64,000 nucleotides of DNA from the NCBI RefSeq assembly GCF_040371085.1, contig NZ_JAMBMT010000001.1:1860001-1924000 (forward strand), in the 5' to 3' direction. This document shows positions 36,113 to 44,925 of the stretch, piece by piece. Numbering within the stretch: position 1 is the stretch's first letter; every line of letters starts with the position of its first letter. This stretch comes from Psychrobacter sp. AH5. GTDB lineage: Bacteria; Pseudomonadota; Gammaproteobacteria; Pseudomonadales; Moraxellaceae. The position numbers were made by a program, and so were the translations under genes. The notes under the pieces are model-generated. The model did no database searches and was not told where the DNA came from. It saw only the letters and a list, made by a program, of their open reading frames with translations.

Positions 36113-36790
36113 TTAAAATTGCGTACAATCGTGGGTATCTTTTTGAGCTAAATAGTCATTCTCATCATTATGAAACATTTGCACGTAGACTCGGCGATTA
36201 AGTATCTCGCCTGCCTCAGTATCGTTGGACGCAATTTGCTTACGATCGCCACAGTTAAAGGTTTGTACACTGTTAGCAGGCACGCCTTGAGTAGTCAATA
36301 TTTCTTTTACTAGTTGCGCTCTATCATGCGCTAATCGGTTTTTCGGATTCGTTTGTGCCTCTATCGTCGAGATATTTCCAAACACAGCAGTCGTTGCTTG
36401 TGGAAACTCCCGCATTTTTATTGCTACTTTATTTAATTCATTATAAATAGAGTCACTAGATTGAAGTGTCAAACTTTGAGCACCGAAGAACACCCGAACA
36501 TCCATACTCAATCGGCCTATTAAGTCTATAGCAGCAGGACAACCTTTATCATCCACTACTGCATGTTCAAGCGTTTTAGGGCAAGCATCTATATTATCCA
36601 AAACACCATCACCGTCTGAATCTGGAATAGCTGGTACTAAGGTTACAGGGGCTTCATGATTTTCACTTTCATAACTATTAGAACTTTTAGGTATAGCATT
36701 TGACTTAGAAGAAGGTAGTGAGAAAGCCTGACACGCTGACAATGCCAAAGCGCCGAATATAATACCTACTGTCGTCCATGACTTATTCAT
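36113..36790 (-). CDS. OmpA-like lipoprotein with thrombospondin type-3-like motif (copy 1)
   Basis: The 225-residue precursor has lipobox LSAC (Cys20) and an acidic repeat DSDGDGVLDNIDACPKT. A diverged OmpA-like domain follows (AVFGNISTIEAQTNPKNRLAHDRAQLV, LNRRVYVQMF), and the protein ends in CTQF. ATG 36790 is preferred over the adjacent GTG at 36793 because AGAGAG is better spaced. It is the first gene of the trio and lies 23 bp from the end of the ubiquinone hydroxylase gene, so it could be read from that transcript. Confidence 0.8.
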   Translation of the reverse strand: MNKSWTTVGIIFGALALSACQAFSLPSSKSNAIPKSSNSYESENHEAPVTLVPAIPDSDGDGVLDNIDACPKTLEHAVVDDKGCPAAIDLIGRLSMDVRVFFGAQSLTLQSSDSIYNELNKVAIKMREFPQATTAVFGNISTIEAQTNPKNRLAHDRAQLVKEILTTQGVPANSVQTFNCGDRKQIASNDTEAGEILNRRVYVQMFHNDENDYLAQKDTHDCTQF

Positions 36791-36813
36791 CACACTATAC
36801 TCTCTAATTAGAT

Positions 36814-38073
36814 TTAAACCCCACTCGCCTGCCGAGCAAACAAGCGCATAAGCGGCTTAATCTTACCAACCCGGTACATGCCTTCGCTACGAATCTGCTG
36901 TATAGGACGAGTTTGCGCCAGCGTGCCTGCAAATAACCAATTCAGCGCCGAAAAGCTATGCATCATTAGACTATTATGTGGACGACGCAAGCGCTCATAG
37001 GTGCGTAGAGTCTGCTGACTACCCCAGAGTTTATTGCCACTGCGCATATAGTCATGCTCTAGTTGCTCAAATAATGCTTGTACATCAAGCATGCCTAAAT
37101 TGAGCCCTTGTCCGGCTAATGGATGGACGCCGTGCGCCGCGTCACCTATCAATACTAAGTTGTCACTCACGTAGCTTTTGGCTTGCTGCGCTGCTAATGG
37201 GAAGCTGGCGATAGATTCTATTTTATTTATTGAGCCAAGCTCATAGTTACTAGCGGCAGCGAGTTTATCCGCGATAAAGCGCGGCTCTTCTTCTAAAAGA
37301 GCTAACGCTTGATTGCGTGGCAGCGTCCAAACTACCGATTGCCAGTGCTGCGGCTTAGCTTTATCACTATCGGTGATATCAGCGAGCGGCAATAATGCCA
37401 ATGTACCCGTCGGCAGCATGGCTTGTCGCGCAGTAGTAAGGTGGGGTTTATCGGTTTGAATGGCGCAGCAAATCGCCGTTTGCTTATAGTCTAAGGTGTC
37501 AAGCTCAATAGCGGCTTGTTTGCGTACAAATGAGCCGCGACCATCGGCGCCAATCAATAAATTAGCGATAATACGCTCGCCATTTTCTAAATTGACTTGA
37601 TAGCCTTTATGCGCGCCTAACCAATCCATGGCGACTACTTTTTGTCCTTTAATGACTGTTAGATAGTCGCTGACATCGGTATCGTTTAAGCGCTGCCAGA
37701 GGGCGTGTTCGATGACTAATGGCTCAACCATACTGCCGAGTATAGGCGCTGTATTGTTGTGACTCTCGCTATCACCAAATAGCAATTCGCCTAAGCCGTT
37801 GAGCTGCCAAACCTGCATTTGAGTATAGTCAGCTTTGCGGCCGCTAGCTTGAATGTTTTGCCAAGCGCCAACCGCTTTTAGCAGATTAATACTAGCGAGG
37901 CTAAGCGCATAAACGCGTGCATCACGTTGACGTAATAACTGTTGCCAACTCTCTTTATCACGCTCAGGAGTAGCATCGACTAAAGTCACAGGGCGTTTGG
38001 CTTGGGCTAGCTTTAGCGCTAAGGTTGCGCCAACGATACCGCCACCGATAATTAAGCTATGGTTGTTTTTCAT
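36814..38073 (-). CDS. FAD-dependent ubiquinone biosynthesis hydroxylase (UbiI/UbiF/VisC type)
   Basis: The 419-residue flavin monooxygenase has the N-terminal FAD motif GGGIVGATLALKLA, the DGRGSFVRKQAAI segment and the second FAD motif LIGDAAHGVHPLAGQGLNLGMLD, the signature of the UbiH/COQ6 family. It hydroxylates a ring carbon during ubiquinone synthesis at the inner membrane. Its neighbour encodes a second family member, as ubiH-ubiI do in E. coli, so UbiI (C5 hydroxylase) is the best guess; C1 or C6 specificity cannot be excluded. Confidence 0.85.
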   Translation of the reverse strand: MKNNHSLIIGGGIVGATLALKLAQAKRPVTLVDATPERDKESWQQLLRQRDARVYALSLASINLLKAVGAWQNIQASGRKADYTQMQVWQLNGLGELLFGDSESHNNTAPILGSMVEPLVIEHALWQRLNDTDVSDYLTVIKGQKVVAMDWLGAHKGYQVNLENGERIIANLLIGADGRGSFVRKQAAIELDTLDYKQTAICCAIQTDKPHLTTARQAMLPTGTLALLPLADITDSDKAKPQHWQSVVWTLPRNQALALLEEEPRFIADKLAAASNYELGSINKIESIASFPLAAQQAKSYVSDNLVLIGDAAHGVHPLAGQGLNLGMLDVQALFEQLEHDYMRSGNKLWGSQQTLRTYERLRRPHNSLMMHSFSALNWLFAGTLAQTRPIQQIRSEGMYRVGKIKPLMRLFARQASGV

Positions 38074-38119
38074 ATTTTTTCCAAATTAAATAGCTATAGA
38101 TAATGAGCACAAAAACCAA

Positions 38120-39457
38120 TTAAGACTTGAGCCCCATTGCATAAGTAGCCACTAACGGCTTAATATTAGGCAGCTTATCAAAAGCAACTAAGGCCACATT
38201 ACGCGCCAGCTTGATGGCTGGATTGGTATGAGTAAAACCATGTACCACCGCATCGCAAAACAAAACTACTCGTTTTTGATCGGTTTTTCGTGATTTCTCA
38301 TAGCTTTTTAGCATAGTAGTATCGCCGATATCTGCACCTTTTTTGACTTGTTCGCTCATCATTTGCGCCAAGACGTGCGCGTCACGCATACACAGGTTAA
38401 AGCCCTGACCCGCTACCGGGTGCAAAGTATGCGCCGCATTACCCATGATGACGCAGCGGCCATCAACTTGCTTGTCAGCGAGCACACGCGTCAAGGGATA
38501 AGCGCCGCGACGCCCCGTAGCGATAAACTTGCCTGCGCGCTCGCCAAAAGCTTGTTGTAGCGTCGCCAAGAAATGCGCGTCATCCTCCAAATATTGCTGC
38601 TCCTCGCCTTTAGGACAAACCCAAACCACCGAACGTCGAAAGCCCTGTTGATAGTCATTATTACCATCACCCTCTGGATCAGTGAGTGGCAAGACCGCTA
38701 ATGGTCCTGCTGGGCTAAAGCGCTCAATGGCAATATGCTCATGAGCCTTATCGGTATGTACCACGCCTACGATAGCCGTTTGCTTATAGTCGTAATCAGT
38801 AGTGCTAATCCCTAAAAGCTGGCGCACTGTCGAGTCGCGACCATCACAGGCCACTAACACGCTACCTTGCAGCTGCTGCTCGCCTTCACTACTGCCATAA
38901 TAGTTAAAAGTAACGCTAACGCTATCGGCGTGCTGCTTGACCTCAGTGACATCGGCATTGTCAATCAAGGTAATCAGCGGCTCATTTTGTGCGGCTAATA
39001 GTAATTTGCGGCCAAGCCAAGCATTTTCCATCACTTGTCCAAAGGATTCGACTTTTTCCTCTTCCCTTTTGAGCTGGGCGCGGCCAAAGCTGCCTTGTTC
39101 GCTAATCTGTACCGCGTCAATTCGGCAAGCGTGGCTTTGTAGCTCTGGCCACAGCCCTATCTCTTGATAAATCTGCACCGTACGACGTGACAAGGCAGTG
39201 TTGCGGCTGTCTAAATAATGACTACGTTGCTCATCATCCTCAGGACCCATCTCAGGATAGCTGTTTTTTTCGAGCAAAGTGCTGGCAATACCGCGATGGG
39301 CGAGCAATAAAGCAAAAGATAAGCCGACATGACCGCCACCAGCGATAAGCACTTGCTGATCAGTAGCAGCACTAGAATGACGGTCTTTATTAGCCTTATG
39401 CTCAGACTTAGAGATATTATTTTGAATGGGCGAAGTATCAAACTCAGAACTTGGCAT
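38120..39457 (-). CDS. ubiH: FAD-dependent ubiquinone biosynthesis hydroxylase, UbiH-like
   Basis: The 445-residue protein carries GGGHVGLSFALLLA (FAD dinucleotide fold), LDSRNTALSRRTVQIYQEIGLWPEL, ACDGRDSTVRQLLGI and GNAAHTLHPVAGQGFNLCMRD. The last is especially like UbiH proteins, which hydroxylate C1 of the ubiquinone ring. About 30 polar residues precede the FAD fold, an extension relative to E. coli UbiH. ATG 39457 has AGGAG at good spacing. It is upstream of the second hydroxylase (46-bp gap) on the same strand. Confidence 0.85.
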   Translation of the reverse strand: MPSSEFDTSPIQNNISKSEHKANKDRHSSAATDQQVLIAGGGHVGLSFALLLAHRGIASTLLEKNSYPEMGPEDDEQRSHYLDSRNTALSRRTVQIYQEIGLWPELQSHACRIDAVQISEQGSFGRAQLKREEEKVESFGQVMENAWLGRKLLLAAQNEPLITLIDNADVTEVKQHADSVSVTFNYYGSSEGEQQLQGSVLVACDGRDSTVRQLLGISTTDYDYKQTAIVGVVHTDKAHEHIAIERFSPAGPLAVLPLTDPEGDGNNDYQQGFRRSVVWVCPKGEEQQYLEDDAHFLATLQQAFGERAGKFIATGRRGAYPLTRVLADKQVDGRCVIMGNAAHTLHPVAGQGFNLCMRDAHVLAQMMSEQVKKGADIGDTTMLKSYEKSRKTDQKRVVLFCDAVVHGFTHTNPAIKLARNVALVAFDKLPNIKPLVATYAMGLKS

Positions 39458-39912
39458 TACTACTCCTCGTATTTGCTATAAAAAATTAGCGAGATTTATC
39501 GTTGTTTTTATCTAGTGGCTAAAACTAAAAATGCGAGCTAAAGAATACGGATTAAAACTATTGGCTAAAACCACTGGCTAAAATAAGTTATTGGTTAGAT
39601 TTTAAAGCATCTGCTTTAGTCAGTTATATAAGCTATAGGTTACCACAAATCATTGTCAACTCTGTGGGCTTAAAGCTAATTATCGAGACTCCTCGTTGCG
39701 ATAATCAGCGAGTACTAAATTGAGTAAAATAAAGCCTCTATAGTTAAATAAAAGCTATCCTATTAATAAAATAAGCCGTTGCAATCGACATACAAAACAG
39801 TAGCGCCAAGCCACTTCTAAGGCTTGAATTTAAATAATTATCAACCATAATAAAGACAACTTCATTACTTATTTAGCCCAAGAAAGTGGGCATTTATGAC
39901 AAGGATAATCGC
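39458..39912. promoter_or_regulatory. Divergent intergenic region between ubiH and phoH
   Basis: This 455-bp gap holds no gene I can support. It contains short near-repeats of ggctaaaac/ccactggctaaaa around 39510-39590 and a small hairpin, attatcg/cgataat, at 39679-39685 and 39699-39705. Promoters for both directions should lie here, but no clear boxes stand out. Confidence 0.4.
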
Positions 39913-41010
39913 TTGACTCAATCCATTAGCCGTAATATAACATTTGAATTTTTGACCCAAGCCCAGCTAAAAACGGTATTGGGCGAATACAATAAACATA
40001 TCAAATACATTCAAGAGCGTCTTGATATCAAGATCAGTCAGCGCAAAACAGATTTTTGTTTAAGTGGTGATATCACTGGTGTTGAGCGCGGCGAGCGTAT
40101 CATCTATAAGCTAGTCGATGAGGCGCAAAATTCAAAAGACATCACTGCCGAAGAGCTGCATCTCATTATTCAATCGAGCATTTCTCGTGACGAAGATATG
40201 AGAGATGATGCAGAAGTAAAGAGCGAGAGCGATGATGATTTTGACGCTGCTGATGAGTTTACGCCTATCAGCTTACGTACTCGTAAAGGCAAAATCATCC
40301 CACGCGGCGGCAATCAGCAGCGCTATGTCAAAAACGTGCTCAGCTCCGATGTGTCGTTCGGTATTGGCCCTGCCGGTACTGGTAAGACTTACTTGGCAGT
40401 AGCGTGCGCGGTCGATATGATCGAGCGCAATGAGATTGAGCGTATCTTGCTGGTGCGTCCGGCGGTTGAAGCGGGTGAGAAGTTAGGCTTCTTACCGGGC
40501 GACTTGACGCAAAAAATTGATCCTTACTTGCGCCCTTTGTATGACGCGCTGTATGAGATGCTAGGCTTTGAGAAAGTGGGCAAAATGATTGAGCGTCAAA
40601 TCATTGAAGTGGCGCCGCTAGCTTATATGCGCGGTCGTACTTTGAATAACTCTTTTGTGATTTTGGATGAAGCGCAAAACACCACACCTGAGCAGATGAA
40701 GATGTTTTTGACTCGTTTAGGTTTTGGCTCACGCGCGGTTATCACTGGCGACATTACTCAGGTCGATTTACCACGCGGCGCTAAATCCGGCTTGACACAG
40801 GCGTTACAGATTTTGAGCGGTATCGAAGAGATTCATATCACTAAGTTTGATTCAAAAGATGTGGTTCGTCATCAGCTAGTACAAAAAATCGTCGAAGCTT
40901 ATGATGACTATGATGATGAGCAATTAATCATTGAAGAAAAGCGCAAACAAGAGCGCCTAGCGGAACAACATCGCCGCGCCGCAATGGCCGATGCCGCGGC
41001 TAAGCTGTGA
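39913..41010 (+). CDS. phoH: PhoH-family ATPase (YbeZ type)
   Basis: The protein (365 residues from TTG 39913) has a short N-terminal RNA-binding-like region and the PhoH ATPase core with Walker A GIGPAGTGKTYLA. The stretch LLVRPAVEAGEKLGFLPGDL and Walker B SFVILDEAQNTTPEQMKMFLTRLG follow. YbeZ-like PhoH proteins work with YbeY in RNA metabolism, and ybeY follows directly here. Start choice: TTG 39913 has AAGGA seven bases upstream; an in-frame GTG at 39886 adds nine residues with a weaker site. Confidence 0.9.
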   Translation: MTQSISRNITFEFLTQAQLKTVLGEYNKHIKYIQERLDIKISQRKTDFCLSGDITGVERGERIIYKLVDEAQNSKDITAEELHLIIQSSISRDEDMRDDAEVKSESDDDFDAADEFTPISLRTRKGKIIPRGGNQQRYVKNVLSSDVSFGIGPAGTGKTYLAVACAVDMIERNEIERILLVRPAVEAGEKLGFLPGDLTQKIDPYLRPLYDALYEMLGFEKVGKMIERQIIEVAPLAYMRGRTLNNSFVILDEAQNTTPEQMKMFLTRLGFGSRAVITGDITQVDLPRGAKSGLTQALQILSGIEEIHITKFDSKDVVRHQLVQKIVEAYDDYDDEQLIIEEKRKQERLAEQHRRAAMADAAAKL

Positions 41011-41043
41011 TATTTGGCGCAATTACTTAATAAACTTATGAAT

Positions 41044-41072
41044 AAAAACCGGACTCTACGTTCGGTTTTTTT
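41044..41072 (+). terminator. Hairpin terminator between phoH and ybeY
   Basis: Stem aaaaaccg (41044-41051) with cggttttt (41063-41070), ending in a T run. It lies 34 bp past the phoH stop and 156 bp before ybeY, so ybeY may depend on read-through or its own promoter. Confidence 0.7.
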
Positions 41073-41227
41073 ATACTTTAGCCATTATCTTCGCGCTAAT
41101 GATATCTTCACACTAATGATTATTAACAGCAACGTCACTACCGTGTTAGAAGGCTAATAAAAGAATCTGTAGTAAAATAAAGGCTTATAAGTAACGATAA
41201 TCAAGACTTACAAAGGAGCATAATAGT

Positions 41228-41800
41228 ATGCCAAATGATGAGCAGATAAACGCTAATTTAGCGGCACTAGATATCAGCGCTATAGAGAGTATAACGGATG
41301 AATTAGTGGCAGAGCTATATAGCGAAGAGCGGATATTACCCGTGGTAACCGCGACATTGAGCTATATCGATGAGCACCTCAGTAAGGGCTTAAGCCTACC
41401 TTACTTTGCAGATATTGATGAGGAGTTATGGCGAAGTAAAGTCAAAGCTTTGGATATTTATATTACCGATATTACAGAGGGAAAAGCGCTAAATCTGGAG
41501 GCGCGTGGCAAAGATTATGCTACCAATATTCTCTCTTATCCTAGTGAGATGCCAGTCAGCGTTATTGAGCTGATGCCAACCCTACCACTAGGCGAGCTGA
41601 TTATCTGTCATGATGTGATTGCGCGTGAAGCAAGCGAGCAAGATAAAAGCCTAACGCAGCACATTAGCCATTTGATCGTCCATGGCGTACTGCATCTGCT
41701 AGGCTTTGATCATGAAATAGGTCAAGCGGAGCAAGAAGAGATGGAAGCGTTGGAGATTACTATTTTAGCGCGTTTGCATCTACCCAATCCTTATATTTAG
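41228..41800 (+). CDS. ybeY: Endoribonuclease YbeY, rRNA maturation factor
   Basis: The 190-residue protein has the zinc-binding metallohydrolase motif HGVLHLLGFDH preceded by LGELIICHDVIAREA and ATNILSYPS, all typical of YbeY. It takes part in 16S rRNA 3'-end maturation and ribosome quality control. It follows phoH as in many Proteobacteria, though a hairpin separates them. ATG 41228 is preceded by AAAGGAG. It converges with the mscS gene, the two stops being 18 bp apart. Confidence 0.93.
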   Translation: MPNDEQINANLAALDISAIESITDELVAELYSEERILPVVTATLSYIDEHLSKGLSLPYFADIDEELWRSKVKALDIYITDITEGKALNLEARGKDYATNILSYPSEMPVSVIELMPTLPLGELIICHDVIAREASEQDKSLTQHISHLIVHGVLHLLGFDHEIGQAEQEEMEALEITILARLHLPNPYI

Positions 41801-41818
41801 ACAGTCAAAAATCAGTTT

Positions 41819-42697
41819 TTATGACTTTTTGTCCATGGGCAGCTTTTGTGATTGGTCCATGGTATTGATCATCTGATCCAAACCCTTGATGTGCACACTA
41901 CGCTGCGGAAACGGAATATCTATTTTTTCATTATCAAACACTTCTTTGAACTGCTCAAGTAGATCGCACTGCATTGACCACCAATCCGCGTTAGTCGTCC
42001 AGACATTAAGAGTTAGATCGACTGCATTATCGCCCAAATTAGTCACTCTGACGATAGGCTCAGGATCATTAAAAGACATCGGATTTTCTTTGGCTAATTT
42101 TAATATCAGCGCTTTGGCAGTTTTTAGATTGGCATCGTAGCCGACTCCAATAGTGATATCGACACGGCGATTAGGTAGCGCGGTATAGTTGATCACCGCT
42201 GAGGTGGTAATATCGCTATTGGGAATAATAACATCGTGATTATTAATGGTAGTGAGATGGGTATTAACTAAGGTAATCTCAGCCACCGTGCCAGTGTAAC
42301 TGCTAATTTGTACATAATCGCCTTTTATAAAAGGGCGAAAAGTCACAATCATAATGCCAGCGGCAAAGTTTGACAGCTGATCCTTGAGTGATAGGCCAAT
42401 AGCGACCGCCGCGCCGCCTAATATCGCTACCACTGAGGTGGTGTGAACGCCGACCTGATTTAGGGCGGCTAACACCACGACCACTAATAAAATACCGTAT
42501 AATAAACGACTCAAAAAGTTTGCTGCAGTCGTCTCTAGATGGCTACGAATCATCAGACGATTAGCAAAAGTCACTAGTTTTTTGGCCAGCCAGCGCCCTG
42601 CCCAAAATATCAATAGCGCAAGGCCGATTTTTATTGCTATAGTTATAGCGCTTTCGGTCAATGCGGCGGCATCAAGGGTAAAACCTAAAAATTCCAT
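41819..42697 (-). CDS. mscS: Small-conductance mechanosensitive channel, MscS family
   Basis: The 292-residue protein has three N-terminal membrane helices. The pore helix TM3 reads AILGGAAVAIGLSLKDQLSNFAAGIMI, with the Gly/Ala pattern of MscS, followed by the beta domain RPFIKGDYVQI and VNTHLTTINNHDVIIPNS. It opens under membrane tension to release solutes on osmotic downshock. Its length is close to E. coli MscS (286). Confidence 0.93.
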   Translation of the reverse strand: MEFLGFTLDAAALTESAITIAIKIGLALLIFWAGRWLAKKLVTFANRLMIRSHLETTAANFLSRLLYGILLVVVVLAALNQVGVHTTSVVAILGGAAVAIGLSLKDQLSNFAAGIMIVTFRPFIKGDYVQISSYTGTVAEITLVNTHLTTINNHDVIIPNSDITTSAVINYTALPNRRVDITIGVGYDANLKTAKALILKLAKENPMSFNDPEPIVRVTNLGDNAVDLTLNVWTTNADWWSMQCDLLEQFKEVFDNEKIDIPFPQRSVHIKGLDQMINTMDQSQKLPMDKKS

Positions 42698-42810
42698 ACA
42701 GACTCTTTATTTTATATCTGGGTTTATAAATGAGTTTGGTTATAGCTTTATGTAAAAATGAGCATCAACCCGTCGTTAATAACCACTTAATCAATAAACA
42801 CTAATAACTG

Positions 42811-43698
42811 TCAATAACTAACAGCTATTTTATCACTATAACGATAGGTGCGAATCAGGCGTAGCTCAACGATATCTTGCATATCTTTAGTAAATCTACC
42901 AAATGGCGCAGCTTGCCTTACCGATTGCTTCGCCGCTTCATCCAAAATGTTGGAGTTAGAGCTCTCAAGCAGACGGATAGCTTTGATAGTGCCATCATTA
43001 CTGATAATGACCATCAATCGCACTTCGCCCGTGATGCCTTGCGCTCGCGCTTGCGGCGGATAATGCAGGTTGCCTACCCGCTCTACGTGTTCGCGAAAGG
43101 TTTCGATATAATCGGCAGCAGCGCCGCGAGTGGTTGAGTTACTATCGAGGGTGACGACTTTTGACTTAGTAGCATACACTTGCTGACGCTGTGATAACTG
43201 CGCCTCCAAAGTTGCAATCTGCTTACGCAAGCGCTCTTCTTGTAGGATGCTATCGTCTTTTGCTTGCTGGCTATCATTGTCTGAGTCATCACTCGCTTGC
43301 CGCCAGCTCAAGGTCGTGCGCAAATAGCTCTCTTGATACTGTTGTTGGCGCACTTGCCGCTGCAAATTAATCACATCTTGCGTCTCACTGATCTGTTCGG
43401 CTGATAGTGGACTGGTTTGCGCGCTTTCTTGGCGGATTTGCTCCTCAATGCTGCCGCCGCCCATTTGTGAGGCATTAGCAATGTAATAAGCGTCCTCATT
43501 AGGCTGCATATTATCAGTCAGCGCTTTGGCAACGTCCTGCATCATAGTAGCTGGATTACTGCCCATAGAAAAACTAATACCAAAGATAACTAGCACATGC
43601 AGCCCTACTGCGACCACAATCGCTACTGGCATGCTAAAGCTGCGCTTAGGCGCCTGACTGGAAAAATGATAGCTTTGTGAGTCTTTGATATGCGCCAC
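42811..43698 (-). CDS. TonB-family energy transducer-like protein
   Basis: The 295-residue protein has one N-terminal membrane helix (about residues 22-43). A long helical, Gln-rich periplasmic linker (about 95-175) follows, and a C-terminal TonB domain contains YPPQARAQGITGEVRLMVIISNDGTI and AAKQSVRQAAPF. The linker is predicted coiled coil rather than the Pro-rich linker of classical TonB. No exbB-exbD genes adjoin it, so partners must be encoded elsewhere. The start is GTG 43698. It may serve a siderophore or other outer-membrane receptor, or a cell-envelope TolA-like role. Confidence 0.82.
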   Translation of the reverse strand: MAHIKDSQSYHFSSQAPKRSFSMPVAIVVAVGLHVLVIFGISFSMGSNPATMMQDVAKALTDNMQPNEDAYYIANASQMGGGSIEEQIRQESAQTSPLSAEQISETQDVINLQRQVRQQQYQESYLRTTLSWRQASDDSDNDSQQAKDDSILQEERLRKQIATLEAQLSQRQQVYATKSKVVTLDSNSTTRGAAADYIETFREHVERVGNLHYPPQARAQGITGEVRLMVIISNDGTIKAIRLLESSNSNILDEAAKQSVRQAAPFGRFTKDMQDIVELRLIRTYRYSDKIAVSY

Positions 43699-44005
43699 AA
43701 TAAATCTCAGCTTAACCGAACTATCTGACAGATGATAAGTTGGCTATGATAACACGAGCCTTAATTGAATGGTTATCCTAGTGAGTAGATGATAACTACT
43801 AAAATGGTAGCGTTTTAAAACGCTAGTTTAGGTTATTTGCTACAATCAACGAACAGCCATTTTTTGGGCTCCTATTTTGCTATATACTGTTTTTTAGCTA
43901 TTTATTGACTATTTGGTGCGGTATTAGTCTCACTAGCTTAAACCTCTCTTGAGACTTTATGTTTTATAACTTAGCCTACAATAATAAACAATAAGGATAA
44001 TAAGT
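43699..44005. promoter_or_regulatory. Divergent gap with an 18-bp perfect palindrome
   Basis: The 307-bp gap between the tonB-like gene and the 44006 gene carries tagcgttttaaaacgcta at 43808-43825, a perfect palindrome suited to a dimeric regulator or a short hairpin. No gene is visible. Confidence 0.45.
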
Positions 44006-44788
44006 TTGACTGATTCTAAAAACTTTGATGATTTTTATGATTTCGCCGATGCTATTGCTAGCCGCTTTAACGACTCTTTTAACGAAGGTTGGGATAGCCT
44101 GACGGTCGCTATAAAAAATTTATATAGCAAAACCACGGACAAATTAGATGATGAAATCCCACTGCCAGTAGCGCAAAAATACGTCAATGACGCGCTACAA
44201 AAGTTTGTCACTGACAATGTAAAAGCGATCTTAGAGCTGCGCGTGGAGCTACATGATAAGTGGTTTCGCTTATATTGCACGGTCAATGTCGCTGGCATCT
44301 ATGCGGAGGTGGCGAGTAATTTTAGTCTCGTCCATGTACAGCTTGATCGTAATGTACAGCGTTTTGTCTTTGGGCAGCAGACTTATACGGATGTGTTGAA
44401 CTTTCGCTGTGAATCCTTTATCAAGCGTCAAGGCATCAAGTTATTTATCTGGTTTTATCACACTATTCTCAAAAAAGACCCTTTAGGTTTTATCCTCACT
44501 TATATCAATATTGCTCGCGCTAAAGACGAGATTATTTATTTAGATATCCATCGCTGGCTTAAAAATAATAAAAAAATCATGGGTGCTTTGCATAAGGTGC
44601 AAGTCAACTATGGTGAGGTGGAAGAAGAGCAATTAGTGCTAAAGACGCAAGTTAATTATCGCGATCTGTTAGGCAGCGCAGGTGATGATATTATCAGCGA
44701 AAAAGATCGAGTAGATGACGAGCCTGAGCTGATGAAAGGGCCTATCCATCCGATAGAGGACGCTACTGAGCCTGCGCAAGAAAGCTAA
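44006..44788 (+). CDS. Conserved-looking protein of unknown function
   Basis: A 260-residue protein that I do not recognise. It has no signal peptide or clear membrane helix. Two aromatic/hydrophobic segments (LRVELHDKWFRLYCTVNVAGIY and IKLFIWFYHTILKKDPLGFILTYINIA) are followed by an acidic tail. The charge pattern and domain-like middle suggest a folded cytoplasmic or membrane-associated protein. The start is TTG 44006, supported by AAGGAT at suitable spacing and composition beginning at once. It is a single-gene unit bounded by a palindrome upstream and a terminator downstream. Confidence 0.7.
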   Translation: MTDSKNFDDFYDFADAIASRFNDSFNEGWDSLTVAIKNLYSKTTDKLDDEIPLPVAQKYVNDALQKFVTDNVKAILELRVELHDKWFRLYCTVNVAGIYAEVASNFSLVHVQLDRNVQRFVFGQQTYTDVLNFRCESFIKRQGIKLFIWFYHTILKKDPLGFILTYINIARAKDEIIYLDIHRWLKNNKKIMGALHKVQVNYGEVEEEQLVLKTQVNYRDLLGSAGDDIISEKDRVDDEPELMKGPIHPIEDATEPAQES

Positions 44789-44856
44789 AACGAGCCTGTA
44801 TTATCAAGACGCTCATTAGCGCTACCTTAGCTTTACATTGGACCTATCAGTACCAT

Positions 44857-44896
44857 AAAAAAGCCATCTTCTGTTTTGGCAGAGTGTGGCTTTTTT
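44857..44896. terminator. Terminator between the 44006 gene and fpr
   Basis: Arms aaaaaagcca (44857-44866) and tggctttttt (44887-44896) with extra inner pairing ttctg/cagag. Flanking A and T runs allow use from both convergent genes. Confidence 0.8.
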
Positions 44897-44925
44897 ATGA
44901 AGTTAACTTTTGATCAAAGATACAT

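Noticed and set aside
39510..39590. Near-repeats of ggctaaaac as a CRISPR or iteron array
   Set aside because: They are irregular in length and spacing, few in number, and have no unique spacers or adjacent cas or replication genes.
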